Source: Bdellovibrionales bacterium
GTDB taxonomy: Bacteria; Bdellovibrionota; Bdellovibrionia; Bdellovibrionales; JAGQZY01
Assembly (NCBI GenBank): GCA_019750295.1
Contig: JAIEOS010000028.1
Coordinates: 43,910 to 107,909, forward strand
Length of the DNA stretch: 64,000 bases
Direction: 5' to 3'
Part shown: positions 55,539-62,934 of the stretch, piece after piece
Layout: each line of letters begins with the position of its first letter
Numbering within the stretch: the first letter of the stretch is position 1
Made by a program: the position numbers and the translations under genes
Notes under the pieces: generated by a model
Seen by the model: only the letters and a program-made list of their open reading frames with translations
Databases searched by the model: none
What the model was told of the DNA's origin: nothing

Positions 55539-55560
55539 AATTGATTACAAGGAATTTGCA

Positions 55561-56118
55561 ATGAGGCTAGACCATTTTTGTTACATTAGGATTGGGAATC
55601 TTCGGCCAAGCATGGCTGATCAAAAATCACAGCTAGTCGCACATAGTTCAAAGGACCTGCGGCTCTTCTCGGATGATTCTACGTCAAAGGAACGGAATGG
55701 CTTTAAAAAACTTTGCGAGGCTCTAGAGAATTCTAAAGGCGGTCAGCTCTTTGTTTATGACCTGCGTTCACTTGATAAGTGTTTTAACTCTGCAGAAGAC
55801 CTCTTGAGTTTTCTCGCCCTTATCGAGCACAGCCGAATCGAACTGGTATCCCTGACAGAATCAATGCCGGAAGCTTTTAATGCCTCTTATATATTGAATA
55901 CCTACAGGGTGATTTCAAAAGAACTTCACAAGGAACATATTCAAAATAGTCTGCGCCAAAGAAAAAATGTTGGCTTGACCGTGGGAAGGCCGCCCACAAG
56001 AGACGATCATCAAATAATTGAGCTACGACGAAAGGGGCTCACTTACCGCGAGATCGCACAGCAGTTAAAAATCTCAATCGGTGCGGTTCAAAGGGGTTTA
56101 AGTGATCAAGCTACCTAG
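55561..56118 (+). CDS. Serine-recombinase-like protein lacking the catalytic serine
   Basis: The ATG at 55561 follows AAGGA; an earlier start at 55528 is open. The 185 residues follow a resolvase fold: FCYIRIGNLRPSMADQKSQL at the start, KGGQLFVYDLRSLDKCFNSAEDLLSFLALIEHSRIELVSLTE in the middle, then a helix E-like region and a C-terminal helix-turn-helix (LRRKGLTYREIAQQLKISIGAVQRGL). In active resolvases the first motif is Y-x-R-V-S; here it is Y8-I-R10-I-G12, so the nucleophile is Gly. The D-R-L-G-R motif reads L-R-S-L-D-K. It is therefore probably a DNA-binding protein without recombinase activity. It is divergent from the ribbon-helix-helix gene. Confidence 0.75.
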   Translation: MRLDHFCYIRIGNLRPSMADQKSQLVAHSSKDLRLFSDDSTSKERNGFKKLCEALENSKGGQLFVYDLRSLDKCFNSAEDLLSFLALIEHSRIELVSLTESMPEAFNASYILNTYRVISKELHKEHIQNSLRQRKNVGLTVGRPPTRDDHQIIELRRKGLTYREIAQQLKISIGAVQRGLSDQAT

Positions 56119-56246
56119 ACCTTAGTCTGGCCCAATCAATGTATCGTATCATTTTATTCTTGAAAGTTTCGTTAAAATGCTGTGTCATTCTAAATGTAGG
56201 TCGAGAAGGACTTTCGGCCAGAACAAAAACCAAGGGAGGATGACAT

Positions 56247-57560
56247 ATGTACGACAGCAATATTTTTTCTCAATTACCCATCGCTAAGGCAATAGATAGC
56301 TTATCACAGCCTGGCCAGAACTTTCGTCTGGCAGAAGCTTTTGTCAAAAATGCCGACTCAAACGTAGAAGTTCAATCGTTTGTTACAAAACTGCGGCAAT
56401 TAATTGGCCGCAACACAGCTCCATTTTCAACAAAAATCGGCACCCATCCTGACTATGAATATCTTAAAAGAGGGCAAGATACAAAAGGCCCAATAACGTC
56501 GATTTTTATTGATATAAAAGGCTCAACTCAGCTCTGGGAAAAATTCCCCTATGAAACCGCGTTTTTCATGCAAAATGCCATCGTTCAAAGTGCGATTTAT
56601 GTGATTCAAGCTTTTGATGGCCACGTTGTTCGTATTCACGGAGACGGAATATTTGCAGTTTTCGGAAGAAAGACAGCTTCATCTGAAAACTGCTTGCTGG
56701 ATGCTTTGAATGCATCCTCAACCACATTATTCTTTCTTGAAACTTACCTTACAGAAAAATTTAAAAACTTAGGATTAAGCCCCCTTAAGATCAGAGTCGG
56801 CGTAGACCATGATAAGGATGCCTATTGGAAACACAACGGCATTGATGGTTGTAATGAATTATCACCAAGTGGTCTCTATGTGAGTCTGGCCGCTAAACTC
56901 CAAAGTCGCGCTAGTGCCAACTCAATTATGATTGGCGATAATGTCAAAAGTAATCTGCAACTTCCTGAGGAATTTCTAACCGTAAAAACTTTTATTGAAA
57001 ATGGTAAAGAAAAAACGGATCCATACATTCGCGGCACCTATAGGATGTGGCTATTCGACTGGGAAAACCACATGGGTAAATTCTCTTGGGTTACACGTGA
57101 AAACGGCAAACTTCTTCCAGCTACGACCGGCTCCAATATGTTCCATCTACACTCACAAGTAGTTTCTTCATTTGGCCAGCTGCAGCGTGTTTTCCCAAGC
57201 TCAATGGAAGTTATTAATAAGGGGGAAACAATAAGGTTTTCACTTGGCCCACTTCCGAAAAATTGCGCGATTAGATGGTATGTAGAAAATCGAGGCGATG
57301 AGGCGACCGAAGCCAAATGTTTATACTATGAGGTCCCTGAGTCGAAAAATAAAACCTGGGTTGAACGAGACACGGCATATTGGGGGCATCATTATTTAAT
57401 CTGCAAAGTCACGTTTCCAAGTGGAAAAATTGCGGAAAGAAGAATTGGTGTGTTTGTCGGACCAAACTGGGCAGAACCCAAACAACTGCCAACCACAGCA
57501 CCACAAAAACAGTACATTCCAGAACCAAACCGTGGACTCATTCCTCAAATGGCATATTAA
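56247..57560 (+). CDS. pycC: Pycsar nucleotide cyclase with AGS-C sensor domain (PycC-like)
   Basis: 437 residues. A class III adenylate/guanylate cyclase domain (about 78-270) has both metal Asp: D89 in ITSIFIDIKGST and D133 in RIHGDGIFAVFG. The C-terminal domain (about 318-406: VINKGETIRFSLGPLPKNCAIRWYVENRGDEAT...ERDTAYWGHHYLICKV) matches the AGS-C sensor found on anti-phage cyclases and CD-NTases. With the membrane effector 2 nt downstream this is the two-gene Pycsar layout, in which phage infection triggers cCMP or cUMP synthesis. The base made here cannot be read by eye. AAGGGAGGATGACAT precedes the ATG. It is island cargo. Confidence 0.88.
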   Translation: MYDSNIFSQLPIAKAIDSLSQPGQNFRLAEAFVKNADSNVEVQSFVTKLRQLIGRNTAPFSTKIGTHPDYEYLKRGQDTKGPITSIFIDIKGSTQLWEKFPYETAFFMQNAIVQSAIYVIQAFDGHVVRIHGDGIFAVFGRKTASSENCLLDALNASSTTLFFLETYLTEKFKNLGLSPLKIRVGVDHDKDAYWKHNGIDGCNELSPSGLYVSLAAKLQSRASANSIMIGDNVKSNLQLPEEFLTVKTFIENGKEKTDPYIRGTYRMWLFDWENHMGKFSWVTRENGKLLPATTGSNMFHLHSQVVSSFGQLQRVFPSSMEVINKGETIRFSLGPLPKNCAIRWYVENRGDEATEAKCLYYEVPESKNKTWVERDTAYWGHHYLICKVTFPSGKIAERRIGVFVGPNWAEPKQLPTTAPQKQYIPEPNRGLIPQMAY

Positions 57561-57562
57561 GT

Positions 57563-58063
57563 ATGGCAGATTTGCAGACGGCAAAGGATATTAACAATTA
57601 CGTGACCGGCTACATCAAGGTGGCAGATGCCAAGGTGGCCGGTTTTGTAGCCGTCAGCACTGCCGTATCTAGCTTTATCTTACCAAATTTATACAAGTGG
57701 TTAGCAGAAACTCCCATTAACGGCTGGTATTATTTATTTTGGCTATTACTTGTCGTCGGGAGCCTCGCACTTGTTGGCACCCTCATCTGTGCGTTAAATG
57801 CGTTAGCTCCAAATGCAAAACCCGCACATTCTCTGGTTTCGTTTCCAGACATCGCTAGCATGACTCCCGAAAGTTATTCCAAGGCATACCTCGCCTTGTC
57901 AGAAAAAAATCTCATCAACGAATATCTAAAACACAATGTTACCCTATCATCTGTCGCTGTTGGAAAATTTAAATGGTTAAAGTACGCGACCAAATGCTCG
58001 TACGTGTGGGCAATATTGTTCGTTATCTTGTATGTTTGCTACGCAGCGACCGCGATCAAATAA
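57563..58063 (+). CDS. pycTM: Pycsar membrane effector (PycTM-like)
   Basis: The ATG at 57563 is 2 nt after the cyclase stop; the frame is open into the cyclase gene but that part is a shadow. 166 residues with membrane segments at about 26-45, 56-80 and 146-164. The N-terminal motif YIKVADAKVAGFVAV carries the conserved A-D-x-K of the Pycsar effector (DUF5706) family. A cytoplasmic stretch between (about 85-140: YLALSEKNLINEYLKHNVTLSSVAVGKFKWLKYA) is also family-like. In known systems the cyclic pyrimidine nucleotide activates the effector, which breaks the inner membrane and stops phage growth. Nothing suggests decay. Confidence 0.85.
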   Translation: MADLQTAKDINNYVTGYIKVADAKVAGFVAVSTAVSSFILPNLYKWLAETPINGWYYLFWLLLVVGSLALVGTLICALNALAPNAKPAHSLVSFPDIASMTPESYSKAYLALSEKNLINEYLKHNVTLSSVAVGKFKWLKYATKCSYVWAILFVILYVCYAATAIK

Positions 58064-58265
58064 ATCAAAAAAACTTGTCTTGCTCCACTTAAGGCGTTGC
58101 CGACAACTGCAATCACGACACCAAGACATTTCGCTGCGTAAAATACGTTCGCAACTATGATGCTGACACAATCACATTTAACATACCCAATGTTCACTCC
58201 TAATGGCCGAGAAATATCTTCGCCGAAGTCACCACTTAAATTCAAATTACTCACCTTTATTGACC

Positions 58266-58307
58266 AAAAGACGTTGTGATGTACCACGGTACAGTCCAAC
58301 GTCTTTT
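58266..58307 (+). terminator. Hairpin after the Pycsar operon
   Basis: 11-bp perfect arms (58266-58276 with 58297-58307, AAAAGACGTTG/CAACGTCTTTT) enclose a second stem (GTACC/GGTAC). A T-run ends the right arm. It closes the Pycsar unit 200 bp after its stop; the stretch before it holds no convincing gene. Confidence 0.6.
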
Positions 58308-58323
58308 ACTTATTAAAGACGCT

Positions 58324-58341
58324 TTTATTGTCGATAATAAA
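58324..58341. promoter_or_regulatory. Near-palindrome before an HTH gene, candidate operator
   Basis: TTTATTGTCGATAATAAA is an 18-bp palindrome with one mismatched pair, 5 nt before the ATG of the HTH gene at 58347. The place and size fit autoregulation by that protein. No ribosome site is seen between it and the ATG. Confidence 0.5.
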
Positions 58342-58346
58342 TATTA

Positions 58347-58679
58347 ATGAGTGATGAAATCAAAATAGGCGTGATCCTAAAACATTTGATGAAGGACAAG
58401 AAACTGACTTTTAAAAAATTAAGTCAGATTTCTAGCGTACCAATTTCCACTATAAAAACATGGAGCGCCGGCGTAGAGCCTAAATCTTTGTCCCACGCCA
58501 GAAAGGTCGCCCGAGCTTTAAACGTCTCCGTTGAATATCTTGTGTTTGGTGAATCTTCATCGCACGCTCCAACCATGAACGAACTACTAACTAAAGAGCT
58601 TTTCAGCGGATGGTGCAAAGTCACCATTGAAATGCCCATTAATGAGCCCATTTTAAAGAAGAAGGACATCATCACATGA
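58347..58679 (+). CDS. XRE/Cro-type helix-turn-helix regulator
   Basis: 110 residues. The helix-turn-helix lies at about 18-62 (LTFKKLSQISSVPISTIKTWSAGVEPKSLSHARKVARALNVSVEYLVFGE), a typical phage-repressor type. The C-terminal 40 residues are short and could dimerise. A palindrome just upstream is a likely self-operator. Its TGA overlaps the ATG of the next exported protein (ATGA), so it forms an operon with two genes for exported products, an unusual combination. Confidence 0.85.
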   Translation: MSDEIKIGVILKHLMKDKKLTFKKLSQISSVPISTIKTWSAGVEPKSLSHARKVARALNVSVEYLVFGESSSHAPTMNELLTKELFSGWCKVTIEMPINEPILKKKDIIT

Positions 58680-59260
58680 AAATATTCTTAATTGTTATCC
58701 TTATTCTCCACACAACTAGCGCACTCAGCGACAACTGCGGAACTGTGGGCGATGATTTAAAAAAAGATGTTCAAGAAGCACATAGTACTTTTAAGAAATC
58801 AAAAAAGGACTTTATGGAAGCTAAGCATTCATTTGATAAAAAGATTGCCGAGATGATTTCAGTCAGTGAGAAGTATCCTGAATGTCAAAAAAAACATCAT
58901 GCCATTGGTAAACAAGTACAAACTCAACTTAGCGAAATGCTTGACTACCTAAACGCAACACTCCCAGAAATCGTCTCTTATGATGACTGGTTCACACTAG
59001 TAAATACTAAAATTAAAAACGGGAAAAAGTATGCATTTATTGCCTGTGTCTATGGGCCAAGAAATGCCACGTCGGTGAATTGTGGATTGCCTGGAACGAC
59101 AGCCAAAAGAATTTTCTACAGTACCGATGATATGAGAAGTATTGATGCTAAAAAAAGATGGATTAATTCTATAGAACAAAAAATGTGCGTTGAAGCCTAT
59201 GTCACTGCCGGACAGGCTTTTATCGTTGATGTCGCCCCAGAAAGTAAATGCTCGAACTAA
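58676..59260 (+). CDS. Unrecognised exported protein, middle gene of the HTH operon
   Basis: 194 residues: signal peptide (MKIFLIVILILHTTSALS). The mature part begins with Cys (DNCGTVGDD), followed by a coiled helical stretch (DVQEAHSTFKKSKKDFMEAKHSFDKKIAEM). Then comes a strand-rich half with five more Cys (CQKK, IACVYG, VNCGLPG, KMCVEAY, KCSN), so three disulphides are possible. No family recognised. It overlaps the HTH gene by 4 nt and the following lipoprotein by 13 nt. Confidence 0.7.
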   Translation: MKIFLIVILILHTTSALSDNCGTVGDDLKKDVQEAHSTFKKSKKDFMEAKHSFDKKIAEMISVSEKYPECQKKHHAIGKQVQTQLSEMLDYLNATLPEIVSYDDWFTLVNTKIKNGKKYAFIACVYGPRNATSVNCGLPGTTAKRIFYSTDDMRSIDAKKRWINSIEQKMCVEAYVTAGQAFIVDVAPESKCSN

Positions 59261-60450
59261 AAAGCTACACTAACATCGTATTGATCGTGCTTCTAATAGG
59301 CTGTTCCACAACAGCTCCACCGCAAGACTATACAACGCCAGTGGAAGTTTACTTAAGTGCGAAGGAAAGAGCGGAAAAAACTGGTTCCAGTGGTGATTTT
59401 TCTTTAGATTATTTAAAATCCCAAGCCGCAATGTATCTGTATCACCAAGCGCAGGTTGAGCTCAAATCAGGAAACTCTCCTCTGGCCGTTAGACAACTTT
59501 CTGAAGCGAGACAATACAATCCCTGGCATGACGATATAAAAGACCTTCACAAGATTGCTACTCAAATTCTTGTTAAATCTACAAAAAATATACATACCGC
59601 AAACTGTGAATATGTGAACGAGAGACTTGCCACAATAAATAGATACGCCAATGATCGACTCCACGAGCTAAATAACTTAATAGAAAAGTGCCATTTCACC
59701 CCGTCAAAAACGTTTACTTTTACGCAAACTAAAACAACACCTGTTTTCAAAAAGATAGAGCAAAAAATTTACTCAAATTATTCGTCTGAACTTGAAAATA
59801 TAACTCAAAGAAATAGCTATATTCCGAAGCAAGAGCTTTTGAGCTATGCCATTAACTTTATTTCCAGCATTAAATTTGAGACGTCGAAAATAGAAATTGC
59901 AGAGGAAAATGACAACAAAAATGCCGTCACTATATTTTTACCATTCAAAGTAAAAACAGAAAAGAAGAGCAGTAAGGGGTACTGCTTAGAAATGGAAAAG
60001 CTGCTCAGTAATGATCGATATGCAAAGCAATCCCAAAATACTCCATATGGGATGGCTCCAGACAGTCTTTTAGAGTGCACGTACTTTAATTTTTGGACTG
60101 GGGACAAAAAAATCGTATTTATTACGTTGCCCAAATGGCACTCATCATTAAAAAATATTTGGCCACTACCGAAAGAATATACTATATACTTCGCCTTTAA
60201 ATACAAAGATCAAACTCAACGAATATTCAAAAATAGAGTTCTCACGCACTTTTCCCCATCAGATATCGAAACTGGATATGGTTTTCTATTTAAATTTATA
60301 GAAGGGGATCTTCCCTTCAAAATAAAAGATGATCGGCCTTATGTGGAAAAAACTGATAATTTCTTAGCTTTAGAAGTAAATGCAAATGAACTGCTAAATT
60401 TAGACTCTGTAAACATAGAAATTGATTTAAGAAACATCCCTAAGTTGTAG
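59248..60450 (+). CDS. Unrecognised lipoprotein, last gene of the HTH operon
   Basis: 400 residues starting with a lipoprotein signal peptide (SYTNIVLIVLLIGC; lipobox LIGC). Residues about 60-110 form a TPR-like helix pair (AAMYLYHQAQVELKSGNSPLAVRQLSEARQYNP). The remainder is mixed alpha/beta without known motifs and AT-rich in codon use (many AAA, AAT, ATA). It is translated from within the end of the preceding gene. A partner on the cell envelope for the exported protein is plausible. The role is unknown. Confidence 0.7.
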   Translation: MLELKSYTNIVLIVLLIGCSTTAPPQDYTTPVEVYLSAKERAEKTGSSGDFSLDYLKSQAAMYLYHQAQVELKSGNSPLAVRQLSEARQYNPWHDDIKDLHKIATQILVKSTKNIHTANCEYVNERLATINRYANDRLHELNNLIEKCHFTPSKTFTFTQTKTTPVFKKIEQKIYSNYSSELENITQRNSYIPKQELLSYAINFISSIKFETSKIEIAEENDNKNAVTIFLPFKVKTEKKSSKGYCLEMEKLLSNDRYAKQSQNTPYGMAPDSLLECTYFNFWTGDKKIVFITLPKWHSSLKNIWPLPKEYTIYFAFKYKDQTQRIFKNRVLTHFSPSDIETGYGFLFKFIEGDLPFKIKDDRPYVEKTDNFLALEVNANELLNLDSVNIEIDLRNIPKL

Positions 60451-60554
60451 TAGGCAAATCTCCTCCACCTAGATCTCTATGTTCGATTCATGAAAAACCA
60501 TCATCGCAGGCAGACGCATGTGTGCAGCAAAGAAAAAGAAAACGCATAACTTTT

Positions 60555-61550
60555 TTAAAAATATTTTAGCTTAAATACGGGACTGTCGATCAGGGACTTC
60601 CTGCGTTTGTCATAACTCTGAGTCGTCTTCACATTTGAATGATTCACCAACTGAGACACTTTATATAGGTCACAACCGCCCTCAAGTAATGACCCTATTA
60701 CCGTTGCTCTTGCGCTATGAGGAGTAATCTTTGTTTTAATTCCAATTTTTTGACAATGATACTTGATGATATAGTCAACACTGGTACCCTGAAGTTTCTT
60801 ATTTGATCCCAAAGAGATCCGATTCGGTGATCCTTGAAATAGGTAATCAGTCCCTGTGAGTTCGCGACCAATGGCGCGCATGTACTGAATATAATTTTCT
60901 AGATGAAAAATTGCTGCGGGATGAAGCGGTACCCGTGATACTTTTCCGCGCTTTCCCACAAATTGAATTATTTTGAGCCCCTGATGTTCCTGGTAATCGG
61001 TAAATTTTAGGTTGATGAGCTCGCCCTTTCTCATACCAGTTGAGAATAACAACACCAATACTGCCATGTGAAGCGGGCCAGATCTTTTATTTAGGTCTAC
61101 GGAGTCCAGTAAAGCTTTCACCTGGTCATCACTTAAATCACTGGTTGGAGTAATAACTTGATCGGTCGGTCGCTTTACATGCTCGGCTGGATTGGAAGTC
61201 ATGAGCCCTTTTTCGATCAAAAATGCACAGTAACTCGCGATGGCCGCGAGCTTGCGGATGATTGTCTTTGGACAGTACGGCTGGCCACCACCGTCCAACC
61301 TAGATCCTTGTAACGTGTTTCTAAACCCAACGACATGCATTTTATGTAACTGCTGCGGATGCTTGATTGGTCCAAACTCTACTTGCACATACTGAAAGAA
61401 CTGACATAGGTCTAGCTTATATGCGGCCCTCGTGTGTTCTGAATCAAAGTTCTCAAAAAACTCGTATTCGAGCTGTGAAGCATACCCACCAAATGAACTT
61501 TCGGTACCGCCTAATACACCTACATTTTTTATCGCTAAGTCTCGGCCCAT
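60555..61550 (-). CDS. Tyrosine recombinase (phage-type/XerD-like integrase)
   Basis: Probably integrates or excises the island. The ATG at 61550 is preferred (a TTG four codons upstream is open). 331 residues: N-terminal SAM-like DNA-binding domain (about 25-115, SEHTRAAYKLDLCQFFQYV); catalytic domain with Arg in GMRKGELINL (Arg 178 in the longest frame), Lys in GKRGK, H-x-x-R in ITPHSAR (282 and 285), His in LVNHSNVKTTQSYDKR (308) and Tyr 317. All five active residues are present. A perfect 13-6-13 palindrome lies 15 bp upstream of its start. Confidence 0.9.
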   Translation of the reverse strand: MGRDLAIKNVGVLGGTESSFGGYASQLEYEFFENFDSEHTRAAYKLDLCQFFQYVQVEFGPIKHPQQLHKMHVVGFRNTLQGSRLDGGGQPYCPKTIIRKLAAIASYCAFLIEKGLMTSNPAEHVKRPTDQVITPTSDLSDDQVKALLDSVDLNKRSGPLHMAVLVLLFSTGMRKGELINLKFTDYQEHQGLKIIQFVGKRGKVSRVPLHPAAIFHLENYIQYMRAIGRELTGTDYLFQGSPNRISLGSNKKLQGTSVDYIIKYHCQKIGIKTKITPHSARATVIGSLLEGGCDLYKVSQLVNHSNVKTTQSYDKRRKSLIDSPVFKLKYF

Positions 61551-61565
61551 ATCCAGAACCAACCT

Positions 61566-61597
61566 TTCTACTACATAAATGCCATTATGTAGTAGAA
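61566..61597. promoter_or_regulatory. 13-bp inverted repeat with a 6-bp spacer upstream of the integrase gene
   Basis: Arms 61566-61578 (TTCTACTACATAA) and 61585-61597 (TTATGTAGTAGAA) are perfect and separated by ATGCCA. The geometry resembles tyrosine-recombinase core sites (XerCD sites have 11-bp arms and a 6-bp centre; loxP and FRT have 13-bp arms and an 8-bp centre). It may also be an operator for the recombinase gene. Confidence 0.6.
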
Positions 61598-61663
61598 CGG
61601 TAGCTGAATAGTTGAACCTATCAATAGAACACTGAGCTCAGTACTACCTTAATACGTCCCAAG

Positions 61664-62218
61664 CTATATCCCATACTTCGATAACAGGCGTTGGACACTA
61701 TTTTTAAATACTGGTGATAGCTCTGATCGCCGTTTTAGTTCATTAAATAAGTCGGCCCTTGAAATAGATTTCAGTAACTCAGCGTAAGTGTCACTATTTG
61801 CCGGTTCGTCCTTCAGTCCAATCAAAGCAATACCAGTAAGGACAACCTGATTTAGCGTATTTTTATCTGCTTTTGAATATTCTGGATTTACAAATTCGAT
61901 TGAGAGACTGACAGGATTACTGGGATCATCCTTCTTTAATAAGTTGAAAAAACGCTTTGCCTTTATAGATTTTAAATAAACTATGCCTTCAACGTATAAC
62001 TTACCATTTTTTACTTCTGCGTTTTCGATTCGACCAATAGTTAGATTATCATGTTCAGCATTGACGATAACTTCGCCCTGGCTGACGAGAGACAGATTAA
62101 TACCTTGTTGTTTTATTATTTCGCCGTGCGTGTCCCTCGACTCAGAACTGGCTACGCCACCAAATCTAAAAAAAGTATCATTGTTACTTTTTAAATGAAC
62201 CGTAAGTGTTTTCATCAC
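61664..62218 (-). CDS. HK97-type prohead protease-like protein
   Basis: 184 residues. FFRFGGVASSESRDTHGEII at the start is the family's first strand. VIVNAEHDNLTIGRIEN (His about 56) and NPVSLSIEF (Ser about 104) match the catalytic His and Ser regions, and GIALIGLKDEPANSDTYAEL fits the C-terminal strand before the PAN motif. In phages it trims scaffold and capsid proteins. No capsid or portal gene is seen in this window, so it may be a remnant or have a different job. Confidence 0.65.
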   Translation of the reverse strand: MMKTLTVHLKSNNDTFFRFGGVASSESRDTHGEIIKQQGINLSLVSQGEVIVNAEHDNLTIGRIENAEVKNGKLYVEGIVYLKSIKAKRFFNLLKKDDPSNPVSLSIEFVNPEYSKADKNTLNQVVLTGIALIGLKDEPANSDTYAELLKSISRADLFNELKRRSELSPVFKNSVQRLLSKYGI

Positions 62219-62250
62219 GGCCCATCGTACATTTTAAGCAGAATCGCTTA

Positions 62251-62460
62251 TTAGAATAGGTCACTCATAACCTCTTCTGTGATTTCCATAATCCACTGAT
62301 CTAGATCGATACTTTCTGACTCAATATACTCAAGCTCTTTGCTAGAGAACCCTTCATTTAAAATGAGCCTAATGGCATCCAAATACTCACGCTGACTATA
62401 GGTTGGATAACCATTAGACTCTTTAATTACGCTTTTAATTTTATTTTTTATTGTTTTCAT
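62251..62460 (-). CDS. Small acidic protein, 69 residues
   Basis: The ATG at 62460 overlaps the end of the upstream gene by 20 nt, so the longer open frame (62478) is not needed. The product has a basic start (MKTIKNKIKSVIKES) and then acidic helices (SSKELEYIESESIDLDQWIMEITEEVMSDLF). No family recognised. It appears to be co-transcribed with the 100-residue gene upstream and the protease-like gene downstream. Confidence 0.6.
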   Translation of the reverse strand: MKTIKNKIKSVIKESNGYPTYSQREYLDAIRLILNEGFSSKELEYIESESIDLDQWIMEITEEVMSDLF

Positions 62461-62743
62461 TGATAATGGTGTCGGCAACTATCTTCTGGGCTTTAATTTT
62501 CTTTCGCCCCTCCGAAATCTTCTCACCTCGATACCGTTCACTAATGTTAAACACGACAATTTTGCCACCACGTACTTTACGCGCATGAAGCAACTCAGTA
62601 GTACCATATTTGGGGCAATTTTTTCCGACAGCAAGTGCCTCCAAATCGCCAACTGAAAGACCAAGTCGTTTCGCCTGATCCGATAGCTGGCTGTTAAGTT
62701 CTGAACTTTTTTGAGTATCTTCATTTTTTTTAAAAATTCCCAC
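62441..62743 (-). CDS. Unrecognised small phage-type protein, 100 residues
   Basis: The GTG at 62743 is chosen because GGAGG stands 5 nt before it; an ATG at 62767 lies upstream of that site. Product: GIFKKNEDTQKSSELNSQLSDQAKRLGLSVGDLEALAVGKNCPKYGTTELLHARKVRGGKIVVFNISERYRGEKI. It is basic towards the end and has one Cys. No family recognised. It heads the minus-strand cluster with the 69-residue and protease-like genes. Confidence 0.55.
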   Translation of the reverse strand: MGIFKKNEDTQKSSELNSQLSDQAKRLGLSVGDLEALAVGKNCPKYGTTELLHARKVRGGKIVVFNISERYRGEKISEGRKKIKAQKIVADTIINENNKK

Positions 62744-62805
62744 ACTTACCTCCGTATTTGTACACATCACACTGACTGACAAAGATAGAGGGTCAAGAGA
62801 GGCAA

Positions 62806-62823
62806 TTAGTTGTACTAAACTAA
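62806..62823. promoter_or_regulatory. Inverted repeat upstream of the small phage-type gene
   Basis: TTAGTT and AACTAA (62806-62811, 62818-62823) frame a 6-bp centre, about 65 bp before the GTG at 62743. It may be an operator in the promoter region. The arms are short, so chance is possible. Confidence 0.25.
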
Positions 62824-62934
62824 GGCGTAATACAAAAAAGCGTCCATGATATGGAAAATGCGAATGAGATTTGTGAAAAACAACTCAATCTACATCGCAA
62901 TTTTACAACATTATCTACAACACTTAAAAAATAA

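Noticed and set aside
58039..58299. Open frame on the minus strand after the Pycsar genes (86 residues, one hydrophobic stretch)
   Set aside because: The start is TTG inside the terminator hairpin or GTG without firm support, the 3' end overlaps the effector gene, and no family is recognised. A small membrane protein from about 58254 cannot be excluded.
62479..62745. 88-residue minus-strand frame overlapping the 100-residue gene
   Set aside because: It is a shifted frame of the same DNA; the GGAGG site and the tight junction with the next gene support the other frame.
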